Below, in pieces: positions 7,833 to 17,000 of a stretch of DNA of 33,318 nucleotides (the first letter of the stretch is position 1; each line of letters starts with the position of its first letter). The notes beneath the pieces were generated by a model. The model did no database searches. It worked only from the letters and a program-made list of their open reading frames with translations, and had not been told where the DNA came from. The DNA is from a virus. Location: IMG/VR virus record IMGVR_UViG_3300045120_000390, positions 1-33,318 of that record, one strand, 5' to 3'. The translations under genes and the position numbers were made by a program.

Positions 7833-7844
7833 GAGGATACCCAC

Positions 7845-8294
7845 ATGGCCGCGCCTACCACTGCAAAATTTGGCAAAATGCTGATCGAGCTCGGCGACAC
7901 CGCCACGCCGACCGTCTATGCGGCGCCCTGCGGCTTCACGTCGAAGGGCGTCACCATCTCCAAGAACCTGCAGGAGGTGAACATCCCTGACTGCGACAAC
8001 CCTGACGACCCGATATGGGTCGGCCGCGACGTGCAGAGCCAGAGCTGTACGATCACCGGCGACGGCGTCGCCGCTGCCGAGAGCGTACCCGACTGGGACG
8101 CCGCGGCGATGGCGACCGCGAGCGTGCCGATGCGGGTGACGATCGACTTCTCGCCGACCGGCAAGAAGGTGATCGAGGGCAACTTCCACGTCGACAGCGA
8201 GGCCTTCGCGGCCGACGCCGGCGGGCGCGTGACGCTGGCGATCAACGCCGTGTCGGACGGCGTGGTCACTGCTGTCTGGACGCCTGGCCCATGA
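7845..8294 (+). CDS. Major tail tube protein
   Basis: A 149-residue beta-rich protein with a strong AGGAGG ribosome site. The start (KFGKMLIELGD...VYAAPCGFTSKGVTISKNLQEVNIPDC) and the SVPMRVTIDFSPTGKKVIEGNFHVDSE hairpin region match phage tail tube proteins related to GTA and lambda gpV. It sits just before the tail chaperone pair. It would polymerise as hexameric rings around the tape measure. Confidence 0.85.
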   Translation: MAAPTTAKFGKMLIELGDTATPTVYAAPCGFTSKGVTISKNLQEVNIPDCDNPDDPIWVGRDVQSQSCTITGDGVAAAESVPDWDAAAMATASVPMRVTIDFSPTGKKVIEGNFHVDSEAFAADAGGRVTLAINAVSDGVVTAVWTPGP

Positions 8295-8713
8295 GCCGCA
8301 CGGGCCGCATCTCGGCCGAGCTCGGCGGCGAGGAGCGCGACTTCCGGCTGGCCTGGGGCGAGCTGATGGAGCTCCAGGAGAAGCGCGATGCCGGGCCGAG
8401 CGTCGTGCTGGCGCGGCTGTCGCTCAACCAGTGGAACCTGCAGGACGTGACCGAGACGATCCGTCTCGGCCTCGTCGGCGGCGGCCTGGACGGCGCAGCG
8501 GCGGCCAGGCTGGTGCGGCAGCATGTCGAGCAGCGGCCGTTCGATCTCGGCGGCGTCGACGGCCTGGTCGTGCTGGCGGTGAAGATCCTGGCGGCGGCAT
8601 TGCACGGGGCGCCGGATGAACCGCTGGGAAAAGCCGGGGAGAAATCGAACGGATCGACGATCTCCCCAACGGAAAGATCCGCTTCGGAGCCATCCTCGGC
8701 AATGCCGTCCTGA
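8291..8713 (+). CDS. Tail assembly chaperone, short form (gpG-like, GTA gp10 family)
   Basis: A 140-residue zero-frame product. Residues about 8-110 (SAELGGEERDFRLAWGELMELQEK, TETIRLGLVGGGL, AARLVRQHV) fit the GTA tail-chaperone family. The last 26 residues are Ser/Glu-rich and look like out-of-frame translation. That fits a frameshift gene in which the conserved reading moves to the -1 frame at 8626-8632. Such chaperones coat the tape measure during tail assembly and leave the mature virion. It overlaps the tube gene as ATGA. Confidence 0.85.
   Translation: MSRTGRISAELGGEERDFRLAWGELMELQEKRDAGPSVVLARLSLNQWNLQDVTETIRLGLVGGGLDGAAAARLVRQHVEQRPFDLGGVDGLVVLAVKILAAALHGAPDEPLGKAGEKSNGSTISPTERSASEPSSAMPS
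8626..8632 (+). promoter_or_regulatory. Programmed -1 frameshift slippery site
   Basis: G GGA AAA sits in the correct register for a canonical X XXY YYZ heptamer: zero-frame codons are GGA (8627-8629) and AAA (8630-8632). Slipping back one base puts ribosomes into the frame of 8713-8955, which is open from 8632. Lambda G/GT uses the closely similar GGGAAAG. Confidence 0.85.
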
Positions 8714-8955
8714 TGGGCATCTCGACGCCCGACGCGAAGAAGATGTCGGTCTGGGAGCTCGCCGCGGTGACCGAGCGCTGGGTTGAGGCGCACGACACGG
8801 GCCAGCGCGACGGCAAGCTGTCGAAGGATGAGGCCGACGAGATCTGGACCTGGATGCAGTCGCAGCCGGCAGGTCCGCTGACGCTGGCCGAAGCGAGGAA
8901 GGCAAAGGGGAATGGTGCAGGGAGTGGACCAACTCAGGCGTCGCCTGGTCGATGA
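8632..8955 (+). CDS. Tail assembly chaperone, frameshift extension (gpT-like)
   Basis: In the -1 frame 107 codons follow the slippery site, giving a 221-residue fusion with the first 114 residues of the upstream gene. The first part of this frame reads as normal protein (GEIERIDDLPNGKIRFGAILGNAV) while the zero frame there does not. The later part has MSVWELAAVTERWVEAHD and an acidic helix. An ATG at 8713, overlapping the zero-frame stop as TGATG, could alternatively start an 80-residue protein alone. The long product is expected to bind the tape measure and recruit tube subunits. Its end overlaps the next gene by 44 bases. Confidence 0.8.
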   Translation, partial: SRGEIERIDDLPNGKIRFGAILGNAVLMGISTPDAKKMSVWELAAVTERWVEAHDTGQRDGKLSKDEADEIWTWMQSQPAGPLTLAEARKAKGNGAGSGPTQASPGR

Positions 8956-9298
8956 GATCCCGAAGGACGTACGGGCCGCGCTCGAGCAGGCGATGCTGGA
9001 AAGCGCCGACCTGATCGTCGCCGGCGCCAGGCTGCGGGTGCCGGTCGAAAGCGGCGAGCTGCGCGATTCCATCCATCGCACCGAAGTCAGGGAGGGCCGC
9101 CGCGGCGGTCTCTACGTGGCGGTCTCAGCGGGAAGGCCGACCAAGGACGGGCATTACAACACGGCGCGCATCGTCGAGTTCGGCACGGTCGACACCCCGG
9201 CGCAGCCGTTCCTGCTGCCGAGCTACCGCGCGAACCGGCGGCGGGTGCAAACGCGCATGCGCAAGGCTACGCGCGACGCGATCATGAAAGGCAAATGA
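8912..9298 (+). CDS. HK97 gp10-like tail/connector protein
   Basis: A 128-residue protein with an AAGGGG site before ATG 8912. It has an N-terminal helical half (LRRRLVDEIPKDVRAALEQAMLESADLIVAGARLRVPVESGELRDSI) and the ending VEFGTVDTPAQPFLLPSYRANRRRVQTRM. The 'P..sG.LrdSi' and 'veFGT...paqPFl.Pa' signatures are typical of the HK97 gp10 family. The family usually lies among the connector genes, but here it lies after the chaperones. Confidence 0.82.
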   Translation: MVQGVDQLRRRLVDEIPKDVRAALEQAMLESADLIVAGARLRVPVESGELRDSIHRTEVREGRRGGLYVAVSAGRPTKDGHYNTARIVEFGTVDTPAQPFLLPSYRANRRRVQTRMRKATRDAIMKGK

Positions 9299-9301
9299 CC
9301 G

Positions 9302-11728
9302 ATGGCCGATGACGCAGCCGTCGTCGTAACGCTCCGCGCCGACCTCAAGGGCTACGAGGCGGCGCTGAAGTCGGCGGTGCGTGCCACCGAGAAGGCGGCC
9401 GCGGCAGCCGAGAAGGCTGTCTCGAATGTCGGCAAGAGCGGCGGCGCTTCCAACGTCATCCAGGCCAATTTCAGCAAGTCGGCCGGCGCGATCGCCAACG
9501 ATGCCCGGGTGCTGCAGTTCCAGCTCAACGACATCTTCTCGGGCATCGCATCGGGCCAGGGCATCCGCGCGGTGCAGCAGCAGCTCGGCCAGATCGCCCA
9601 GCAGATGTCCGGCGGCAGCCTGGCCGCCGGCGCGCGCACGTTCGGCACGGCGCTGATCGGCATGGTCAATCCGATCAACCTGGCGGTGGTCGCGTTCGGC
9701 GTGCTGGCGACGGTCGCGGCGAGCTATTTCAGCAGCAGCGAGGAGGACGCCGCAAAGGCGACGAAGGAGCTCGAGAAGCAGGCAAGCACGCTCGAGGACC
9801 TGGCGAAGAAGTACGGCCAGCTGTTCCCCGAGCTGAACCGCGCCGCCCAGAACCTGCGCGACCAGGCCGATGCCGCAGGCCTCGCCGCCGCAAAGCAGAA
9901 GGCGCTCGATGCGGCTTACGTGGATTCGCAGAAGACCGTTGATGATCTCACCGGCACGATGGTCCAGCTGTCGGGCGCCTTGCTCGACCTCAAGGTCAGC
10001 GGCGATGCCGTCGCGGTGCTCGAATCCAACTGGACGAAACTGCAAACGGCCATCGACGCGCACACGGCCAGCGGGAAAGAGCTCCAGCCGATTCTCGCGG
10101 CGCTCGAGAAGCTGATGCAAAGCAACAACCAGACGGTCGAGGACTTGGCCACGACGATCCACACGAAGCTGGTGGCGTCGTTCGCCGAGCTCGAACGGGC
10201 CGCCAAGTCGGCCGGCGAGACCATCCAGAACTCGTTGAACTTCTCGATGCCCGGCGCCGGCGGTCCGCTCGATCTCGGGCCGCTCACCGGGCAGAACCGG
10301 GCGGCGCTGCTCGACAAGTCGCTCGCAGGCGCTGCCGACGCGATCGACGGCTTTACCGAGCGGGTCATCCAGGCCGAGAGCGGCGGTCGCGCCAATGCGG
10401 CAAATCCGAACTCCACCGCAGTCGGCGCCGGCCAGTTCCTCAAGAGCACCTGGCTCGAGGTGTTCAAGCGCAATTTCGCGAGCGAGGCGGCCGGCATGTC
10501 GGACGCCGCGATCCTGGCGCTGCGCGGCGACCTCGAGACAAACCGCCGGATGATCCGCGCCTATGCGACCGAGAACGCCCGCGACCTGAAGGACGCCGGC
10601 CAGGACGTCACCGAGGCGACGCTGCAGCTGGCGCACTTCCTCGGATCCGGCGGCGCCGTCAAGATCCTGCAGGCGGCGCCGGGAACCAAGGTCGCGAACA
10701 TTCCCGGCATGGGCGCGGCGATCGCCGCCAATCCGTCGATCCTTGGCGGCGGCGCGACGCGCGAGGACGTGCTCGCCTATGCCGAGCGCCGCACCCGGGC
10801 CGAACCGCGGACGAAGGAGGAGAAGAAGAACTATGACGAGCTCGTCACCTCGATAAACGACAAGGTCGCCGCGCAGCAGCGCGAGAACGAGATCACTGCC
10901 GACTACACGCTGTCCAGCGACGAGAAGACCTCGGCGCTGCAGCGCGAGAAGGCGGCGCAGGAGGCAGCGAAGGTCGAGCTCGAGCTCAACAACGCCGCAC
11001 AGGCGCAGGGCATCCCGCTTACCGACGAGCTCAAGGCCAAGAACCATGACCTCGCGCAGAGCTATGCCGCGGCCGGGCTGCAGGCAGACCAGCTTTCGAC
11101 CGCGCAGGCAAAGGCGGCCAAGAGCGCCGAGGAATCCGCAGCGCTCACGAAGCAGATCAACCAGCAGATGGCCGGCATCCTCGGCGGCGCATTATCGGGC
11201 TTCGTCCAGGATCTGATGAACGGCGAGGACGCCGGCGATGCCTTCAACAACATGCTGAAGCGGATGATCGGGCAGCTGGCCGACATGGCGATCCAGCTGC
11301 TGGTCGTCAAGCCGCTGATGGACGCGCTGGGTGGCGGCGGCACCAGCGGCGGCGGCATCCTCGGCGGGCTCTTCGGCGTCGCGCACCAGGGCGGCGTGGT
11401 CGGCAGGACGCAGCTGCCGATGCGGCTGGCGGATCCGCGCATCTTCACCAACGCGCCGCGCTTCGCCACCGGCGGCATGGTCGGGCTGCGGCCCGGCGAG
11501 GTGCCGATCATCGCGCACCGCGGCGAGACCATCATCCCGCGCGGCCGCAGGATCGGCGGCGACGTCCACAACGACGTGGGCGACATCAACATCGACATGT
11601 CCGGCACCGGGCTGGTCGCCTCCTCGAGCGAGAGCGGCAAGCTGCTCGGCCGCCAGATCCAGGCGGCCGTCCAGGTCGTGCTGGTGCAGGAAAGCCGGCC
11701 GGGCGGCATCCTGCGGAGGCCGACCTGA
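9302..11728 (+). CDS. Tail tape measure protein with embedded transglycosylase-like domain
   Basis: An 808-residue protein that sets tail length and is ejected ahead of the DNA. The N-terminus (residues 1-110) matches lambda-type tape measures (LRADLKGYEAALKSA, LQFQLNDIFSGIASGQGIRAVQQQLGQ). A hydrophobic segment is at about 115-145, with long helical stretches after it. Residues about 350-500 look like a soluble lytic transglycosylase: catalytic-type Glu359 in VIQAESGG, then VGAGQFLKSTW. The C-terminus has a second amphipathic region and Gly-rich turns (FATGGMVGLRPGEVPIIAHRGE). The domain would cut peptidoglycan during entry. Confidence 0.92.
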   Translation: MADDAAVVVTLRADLKGYEAALKSAVRATEKAAAAAEKAVSNVGKSGGASNVIQANFSKSAGAIANDARVLQFQLNDIFSGIASGQGIRAVQQQLGQIAQQMSGGSLAAGARTFGTALIGMVNPINLAVVAFGVLATVAASYFSSSEEDAAKATKELEKQASTLEDLAKKYGQLFPELNRAAQNLRDQADAAGLAAAKQKALDAAYVDSQKTVDDLTGTMVQLSGALLDLKVSGDAVAVLESNWTKLQTAIDAHTASGKELQPILAALEKLMQSNNQTVEDLATTIHTKLVASFAELERAAKSAGETIQNSLNFSMPGAGGPLDLGPLTGQNRAALLDKSLAGAADAIDGFTERVIQAESGGRANAANPNSTAVGAGQFLKSTWLEVFKRNFASEAAGMSDAAILALRGDLETNRRMIRAYATENARDLKDAGQDVTEATLQLAHFLGSGGAVKILQAAPGTKVANIPGMGAAIAANPSILGGGATREDVLAYAERRTRAEPRTKEEKKNYDELVTSINDKVAAQQRENEITADYTLSSDEKTSALQREKAAQEAAKVELELNNAAQAQGIPLTDELKAKNHDLAQSYAAAGLQADQLSTAQAKAAKSAEESAALTKQINQQMAGILGGALSGFVQDLMNGEDAGDAFNNMLKRMIGQLADMAIQLLVVKPLMDALGGGGTSGGGILGGLFGVAHQGGVVGRTQLPMRLADPRIFTNAPRFATGGMVGLRPGEVPIIAHRGETIIPRGRRIGGDVHNDVGDINIDMSGTGLVASSSESGKLLGRQIQAAVQVVLVQESRPGGILRRPT

Positions 11729-12114
11729 TGGCGTTCGACGGCACCGATCCCTGCTGGATCCCGCGCGTCCCGATCCGGGAATCGCCGAAGTGGCGGCTGC
11801 AGATCGCGCAGTTCGGCGACGGCTATCAGCAGCGCACGCTGGACGGCATCAACGCGCTCGACCGGGCCTTCGACCTTGCCTGGCAGTCGCTGCCGCAGTC
11901 GGAGCTGCTGGCGATGGACAGCTTCCTGTCGGCGCTCAAGGGATCCGCCTTCGACTTCCAGCATCCGGTGACGCTCGTCATGTGGAAGGTCTTTTGCGAC
12001 GAGTGGACGATCGACTGGGAGACGCGGCGGCGGCCGGCCGGCGGCACCGCGGAATTCTACGGCACGCTGTCGGCGCAGTTCGTCAAGGCGAACGGCATGG
12101 CGCTGGTGGCTTGA
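11728..12114 (+). CDS. Minor tail protein M-like
   Basis: A 128-residue protein of the lambda gpM family: PKWRLQIAQFGDGYQQRTLDGIN near the N-terminus is the family signature, followed by FLSALKGSAFDFQHP. It joins the tape measure to the tail-tip complex in lambda-like tails. It starts as TGATG at the end of the tape measure gene and is followed directly by the L-like gene. Confidence 0.85.
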   Translation: MAFDGTDPCWIPRVPIRESPKWRLQIAQFGDGYQQRTLDGINALDRAFDLAWQSLPQSELLAMDSFLSALKGSAFDFQHPVTLVMWKVFCDEWTIDWETRRRPAGGTAEFYGTLSAQFVKANGMALVA

Positions 12115-12807
12115 ATGAGCGTTGAATCGGACGTTGCCCGCCTGGCGCCGATGCAGGTCGTCGAGATGTTCATCTTCGACGCCACCGAGAAATATCCGAC
12201 CTCGCCCATCCTGCGCTGGCACCCAGGCACCCAGGTCGACGGCGAGCCGATCGTCTGGCAGGGCTTCACCTACTATCCCTTTCCGGTCGAGGTCTCCGGG
12301 ATCGACGAGCAGACGCAGGGCAAGCTGCCGCGGCCGACCTTGCGCGCATCGAACATCGGCGGCCAGCTCGGCGCCCTGCTGCGCTCGATCGGCGACGGCC
12401 TCGGCGCCAAGGTCACGCGCAAGCGCACGCTCGGCAAATATCTGGATGCCGTGAACTTCCCCGGCGGCAACCCGAACGCCGACCCGTCAACCTATTTCGA
12501 CGACGACGTCTTTTTCGTTGCCCGGCGCGTCTCGTCGAATCCGATCTTCGTCGAGTACGAAATGGCGGTCGCCTTCGACGTCACCGGGATCCTGCTGCCG
12601 CGCCGCCAGGTGATCGCCTCGACATGCATGTGGGTCTATCGCTCGGCCGAGTGCTCCTATGCCGGCGGCGCGATCCTCAACGATCCGGTCTATCCGGGCG
12701 TCGACCAGTGCGGGAAGACGCTGACCGCCTGCAAGCTGCGCTTCGGTGCGAACGGCGTGCTGCCGACTTCGGCTTTCCCGGCGTCCCTGCTCGCGAGGTA
12801 TGTCTGA
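12115..12807 (+). CDS. Minor tail protein L-like, predicted iron-sulfur protein
   Basis: A 230-residue protein of the lambda gpL family (VVEMFIFDATEKYP, WQGFTYYPFPVEVSG, LGALLRSIGDGLGAKVTRKRTL). The C-terminal part has four cysteines, C171, C180, C199 and C206. Lambda gpL carries an iron-sulfur cluster on four C-terminal cysteines, and the order and rough spacing here agree. The start at ATG 12115 follows the previous stop directly. It is a tail-tip assembly component. Confidence 0.88.
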   Translation: MSVESDVARLAPMQVVEMFIFDATEKYPTSPILRWHPGTQVDGEPIVWQGFTYYPFPVEVSGIDEQTQGKLPRPTLRASNIGGQLGALLRSIGDGLGAKVTRKRTLGKYLDAVNFPGGNPNADPSTYFDDDVFFVARRVSSNPIFVEYEMAVAFDVTGILLPRRQVIASTCMWVYRSAECSYAGGAILNDPVYPGVDQCGKTLTACKLRFGANGVLPTSAFPASLLARYV

Positions 12808-13560
12808 ATGTTCCAGCCGACGGCCGAACAGCTTGCAGCGGCGCTCGAGCATGCCGCAAAGGCCGAGCCGCTCGAGGCCTGCGGCGTGATCGCCGGCGGC
12901 CAATACGTGCCGCTGCGCAACAGCGCCGCGCCCGAGCAGGGGATCTTCGCCATCGACATGCGCGAATACCACGAGGTCGAGAAGGCGCGCGGCGCGGTCG
13001 AGGCGGTCGTGCACAGCCACGTCTACCTGCCGCCGATCGCCAGCGAGGGCGACCGCGCATCGTGCGAGCGCACCGGCAAGCCGTGGCTGATCGTTGCCTG
13101 GCCGACCGGCAACTGGACGGTGATCGAGCCGACCGGCTGGAAGGCTCCGCTCGTCGGCCGGCAATGGGCCTGGGGATCGCAGGACTGCTGGTGCCTGGTG
13201 CGGGACGGCTTCGAGGCCTTCACCGGCATCCGCCTGCCGGACTTCGACAGCGGCGACTGGCTGTGGTGGGAAAGGGGCGACGACCTGATCGCCGAGCATT
13301 TCAAGGCCGGCGGCTTCCGCCGGCTCGACCAGGACACGCCGCCGCAGCATTGCGACATCTTCGGCATGCGCATCAATTCGCGCGTCATCAACCACCTCGG
13401 CCTGTTCCTCGCGCCCGACGTCCTGCTGCACCAGGTCATGAACCAGCTGAGCCAGCGCGTCGTCTACGGCGGCACCTATGCGAAGGTCACCGAGCTGCAC
13501 CTGCGGCACGAGCGCTTCATCGATGCGCCGCCTGACATGCGGGAGGTCGGGCTCAAATGA
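12808..13560 (+). CDS. Tail assembly protein K-like: JAMM plus NlpC/P60 domains
   Basis: A 250-residue two-domain hydrolase. Residues 1-110 are a JAMM/MPN domain with a full metal motif: Glu23, His69-x-His71, Ser79 and Asp82 in H-x-H-x7-S-x2-D spacing. Residues about 118-250 are an NlpC/P60 peptidase with Cys127 in QDCWCLVRD and His196 in NHLGLFL. In lambda gpK the domains are linked to tail-tip assembly, and the P60 part may cut cell-wall peptides. Its stop overlaps the I-like gene as ATGA. Confidence 0.92.
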   Translation: MFQPTAEQLAAALEHAAKAEPLEACGVIAGGQYVPLRNSAAPEQGIFAIDMREYHEVEKARGAVEAVVHSHVYLPPIASEGDRASCERTGKPWLIVAWPTGNWTVIEPTGWKAPLVGRQWAWGSQDCWCLVRDGFEAFTGIRLPDFDSGDWLWWERGDDLIAEHFKAGGFRRLDQDTPPQHCDIFGMRINSRVINHLGLFLAPDVLLHQVMNQLSQRVVYGGTYAKVTELHLRHERFIDAPPDMREVGLK

Positions 13561-14087
13561 TCCGCGTCGTCCTGCACGGCCCGATCACCGACAGGTTCCC
13601 GGCCGAGCATACGTTCGCCATCCGCAACCCGCGCGAGGCGGTCGCACTGCTCAATGCCAACTATCCCGGCTTCTGGCAGGAATTCTCGAAACACGACCGC
13701 TGGCACGTCGTGGCCGACGACGACCTTCGCGACGGCGACAGCGCAGCCTTCCTGCCGGTGTCGCGCGAGCTGCACTTCTATCCGCAGGCTGAGGGCAACG
13801 CCTTCCTGGCCGCCGCGGCGGTCACAGCCATAACCGGGATCACCGGCACGGCGGCGACGATCATCGGCGGGCTGCTGTTCGCCGGCGTGATGGTCGGCCT
13901 GTCGTTCCTGATCAAGCCGAAGAAGCCGAAGGACGAGCCGGCCGACGCGAAGAACGAGAGCTATGCCTTCACCGGGCCGGAGAACGTCACCGAGCAGGGC
14001 GTCGCCGTGCCGCTGATCTATGGCCGCTGCATGGTCGGCAGCGTGGTTATCTCGGCCGGCCTCGAGGTGGTCGAGGCGGCGATATGA
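13557..14087 (+). CDS. Tail assembly protein I-like
   Basis: A 176-residue protein. Residues 1-75 form a ubiquitin-like beta-grasp typical of lambda gpI (VVLHGPITDRFP, REAVALLNANYPGF). About 83-120 is a strongly hydrophobic Ala/Gly/Ile/Val stretch that could span a membrane, followed by KPKKPKDE. The C-terminus has NVTEQGVAVPLIYGRCMVGSVVISAGLE, a block shared by this family. It overlaps K and J by four bases on each side. Confidence 0.88.
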   Translation: MIRVVLHGPITDRFPAEHTFAIRNPREAVALLNANYPGFWQEFSKHDRWHVVADDDLRDGDSAAFLPVSRELHFYPQAEGNAFLAAAAVTAITGITGTAATIIGGLLFAGVMVGLSFLIKPKKPKDEPADAKNESYAFTGPENVTEQGVAVPLIYGRCMVGSVVISAGLEVVEAAI

Positions 14088-17000
14088 CGGAGCACATTGC
14101 CGACCTGAAGAGCTATCGCTCGATCATCGGCCACGGCGGCAAGGGCAAGGACCAGTCGACGCCCACCGAGACCAAGGATTCGCTGCGCTCCCGGCAGCTG
14201 GCGAAGGTCGTCGACCTGTTGAGCGAAGGACCGATCAACGGCCTCGTCGACGGCGGCGCCAGCATCTACCTTGACGGCGTCAGGCTCTACCAGAACGGCG
14301 CCTACAACTTCACCGGCGTCAGCATGCAGGAGCGGCGCGGCACGCCGACCCAGCTGGTGATGAGCGGCTTCAGCGCGCAGCAGCAGGAGGTCGCGGTCGG
14401 CGTCCAGCTGAAGTGGGCCGGCAATCCCGTGAACATCGTCATCCGCGACATCGACAACACCGACGTCGACCGCTGCCGCGTCACCGTCTCGACGCCGCAA
14501 TTGCAGACGATCGACAAGGACACCGGCGACATCGGCGGCGGATCGATCACCTTCAACATCTTCATCTCGAACAACGGTGGCGGCTGGCAGCAGATCGGCA
14601 GCGGCTACACGATCAGCGGCAAGACGAGCTCGAACTACCAGCGCTCGATCACCTTCGCCCTGCCCAGGCCCGGTCCCTGGCGGGTCCGCGTCAACCGGAT
14701 TACCGCCGACGCGACCAGCCAGGACGTGATGAACGATCTCTATTGGGACAGCTACACGGAGCTGATCGACGACAAGATCAATTACTCCAACTCGGCGGTC
14801 GTCGGCCTGCAGATCGATTCCGAGCAGTTCCGCTCGATCCCCAAACGGGTCTACGACGTCGAGGGCCTGCTGATCCGCGTGCCGACGAACTACGACCCTG
14901 TGGCGGCCACCTACAGCGGCGTCTGGGACGGCACCTTCAAGACCGCCTATTCCAACAACCCGGCGTGGTGCTTCTACGACCTCATCGTCAACAACCGCTA
15001 TGGGCTCGGCGACTTCGTCAAGTCGGCCTATGTCGACAAGGCGGCGCTGTATACGATCGGCAAGTGGTGCGACCAGCGCGTGCCGAAGAAGCCGGGCACC
15101 AACGAGCGCCGCTACGAGTGCAATTTCAGGATCGCCAACCAGCAGGAGGCATTCGAGCTGCTGTCGCAGATGGCGTCGATCTTCCGGGGCTGGGCCTACT
15201 GGTCGGGCGGCATGATGGTCACCGGCTGCGACATGCCGGAAGACGTCTCGAACATTTTCACCAATGCCGACGCGATCGACGGCGTCTTCACCTACTCGTC
15301 GAGCGACATCCGCCAGAAGCATACGCAGGCCGGCGTCACCTGGAATGATCCGGCGCAGCTCGGCCAGGGCCGCATCGCGATCGTCGACGACCCGGACGCG
15401 CTGTCGCGCTACGGCATCAACCGCGCCGACGTGAACGGCTACGGCTGCACCCGAGAGAGCGAGGCGATCCGCACCGGCAAATGGGTGCTCTACAGCGAGC
15501 AGTACGAGGACGAGCAGGTCTCGTTCCAGACCGGCCTCAAGGGTGCATGGGTGCGGCCCGGCTCGATCATCAGCGTCATGGACGTGGTGATTTCCGGCAA
15601 GCGCCGCGGCGGCCGCGTCGTGTCGGCGACGGCCGCGGTCGTCAATGTCGAAGCGCCGGTCGGCGCCATTACCGCGGGCGGCGCCATCTGGCTGTCATGC
15701 GTGATCGGAGCCGGCGCCGCGGTCGAAGTGAAGCAGGTGCTGTCCGTCTCGGGCCAGGTGATCACGCTCGCGCAGCCTTTCTCGGCCGCGCCGCTGCCCG
15801 ACACCGTGTGGGTGCTTACCGAAGACGACGACCTCGAGCCGACGCTGTGGCGGGTGACCGGCAAGCGCCAGGTCGATGGCGCAACCTACGAGATCAACGG
15901 CGTCCGCCACTTCCCGGAAAAATGGGCCTATGTGGAAAGGGGCATCGACTTCGACGAGCCATCCGTCACCGACATCCTGGCGAAGCCGCCGGCCGTCGTG
16001 AACCTCGCCGTCGTCGAGTACCTGGTGCAGCTGTCGGCCATTTCGGTCGGCGTCCGCGTCACGCTGTCGTGGACATCGCTGGCGCCGCTGTTCGAGGTCT
16101 ACTACCGCAAGAGCTCGACCAACGAGAACTGGCAGCACGTCACCACCGACAAGAACGCGCTCGACCTCCCGGTCACCGACGGCACCTGGGTCTTCCAGGT
16201 GACGCCGGTCAGCCTGCTCGGCATCAAGGGGGCCACCGCATCGCTCACCTACCAGGTGGTCGGCCTGTCGGCGCCGCCGGCCGCGCCGCAACAATTCCGC
16301 ATCGTCATCAGCGACGGCCTTGCGCTGTTCCGCTGGGCGCCGGCGACCGAGCTCGACGTCATCATCGGCGGCCATTTCGAGCTGCGCTATAGCGCCGCCA
16401 CGAACGGCGCGACGTGGGGCGCCTCGCAGGTCGTGCTTCCGTCGATCCCCGGCACGGCGACCTCGGTCGAGGCGCTCTATCGCCCTGGCACCTATTTCCT
16501 GCGCACCTTCGACATCGCCGGCTTTCAGTCGAAGGACGTGGCGACCATCATCGCCCTGCAGCAGGACGGCCGCTACACCGAGTATGCCAGGATCTGCGAG
16601 GATCCGGACTTCCTCGGCGACCGCTTCTACACCGAAGTGAAGATGCCGCAGCAGTGGCTGGTGATCGGCCAGACCGGCGGCCTGTGGGACGACCAGCTGG
16701 CGGACATGGACAGCTGGCCGGACGTCGACCTGCTCGCCGAGGGCATGCCGGATCCGCCGCAGTCGGAGCCGCGGCACGGCTGGTACATATTCGAGGACAT
16801 GATCGACGCCGGCGGCGTCTTCACCGTCCGCCTCGCCGCAGACATGCTCGCCTTCCCCTATGCGGACGATTCGGAATTCATCGACGACCGGCTGAACGAC
16901 TGCGACGACTGGCAGGACTGGGACGACGTTTCGGAGGATTTCGGCGGCCAGGTGGCGCTCTACATCCGCACGACCCAGCAGGATCCGGCGAGCGCGGGCG

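Noticed and set aside
9125-11047. 640-codon minus-strand ORF opposite the tape measure
   Set aside because: It is a shadow of a clearly coding plus-strand gene with no motif of its own.
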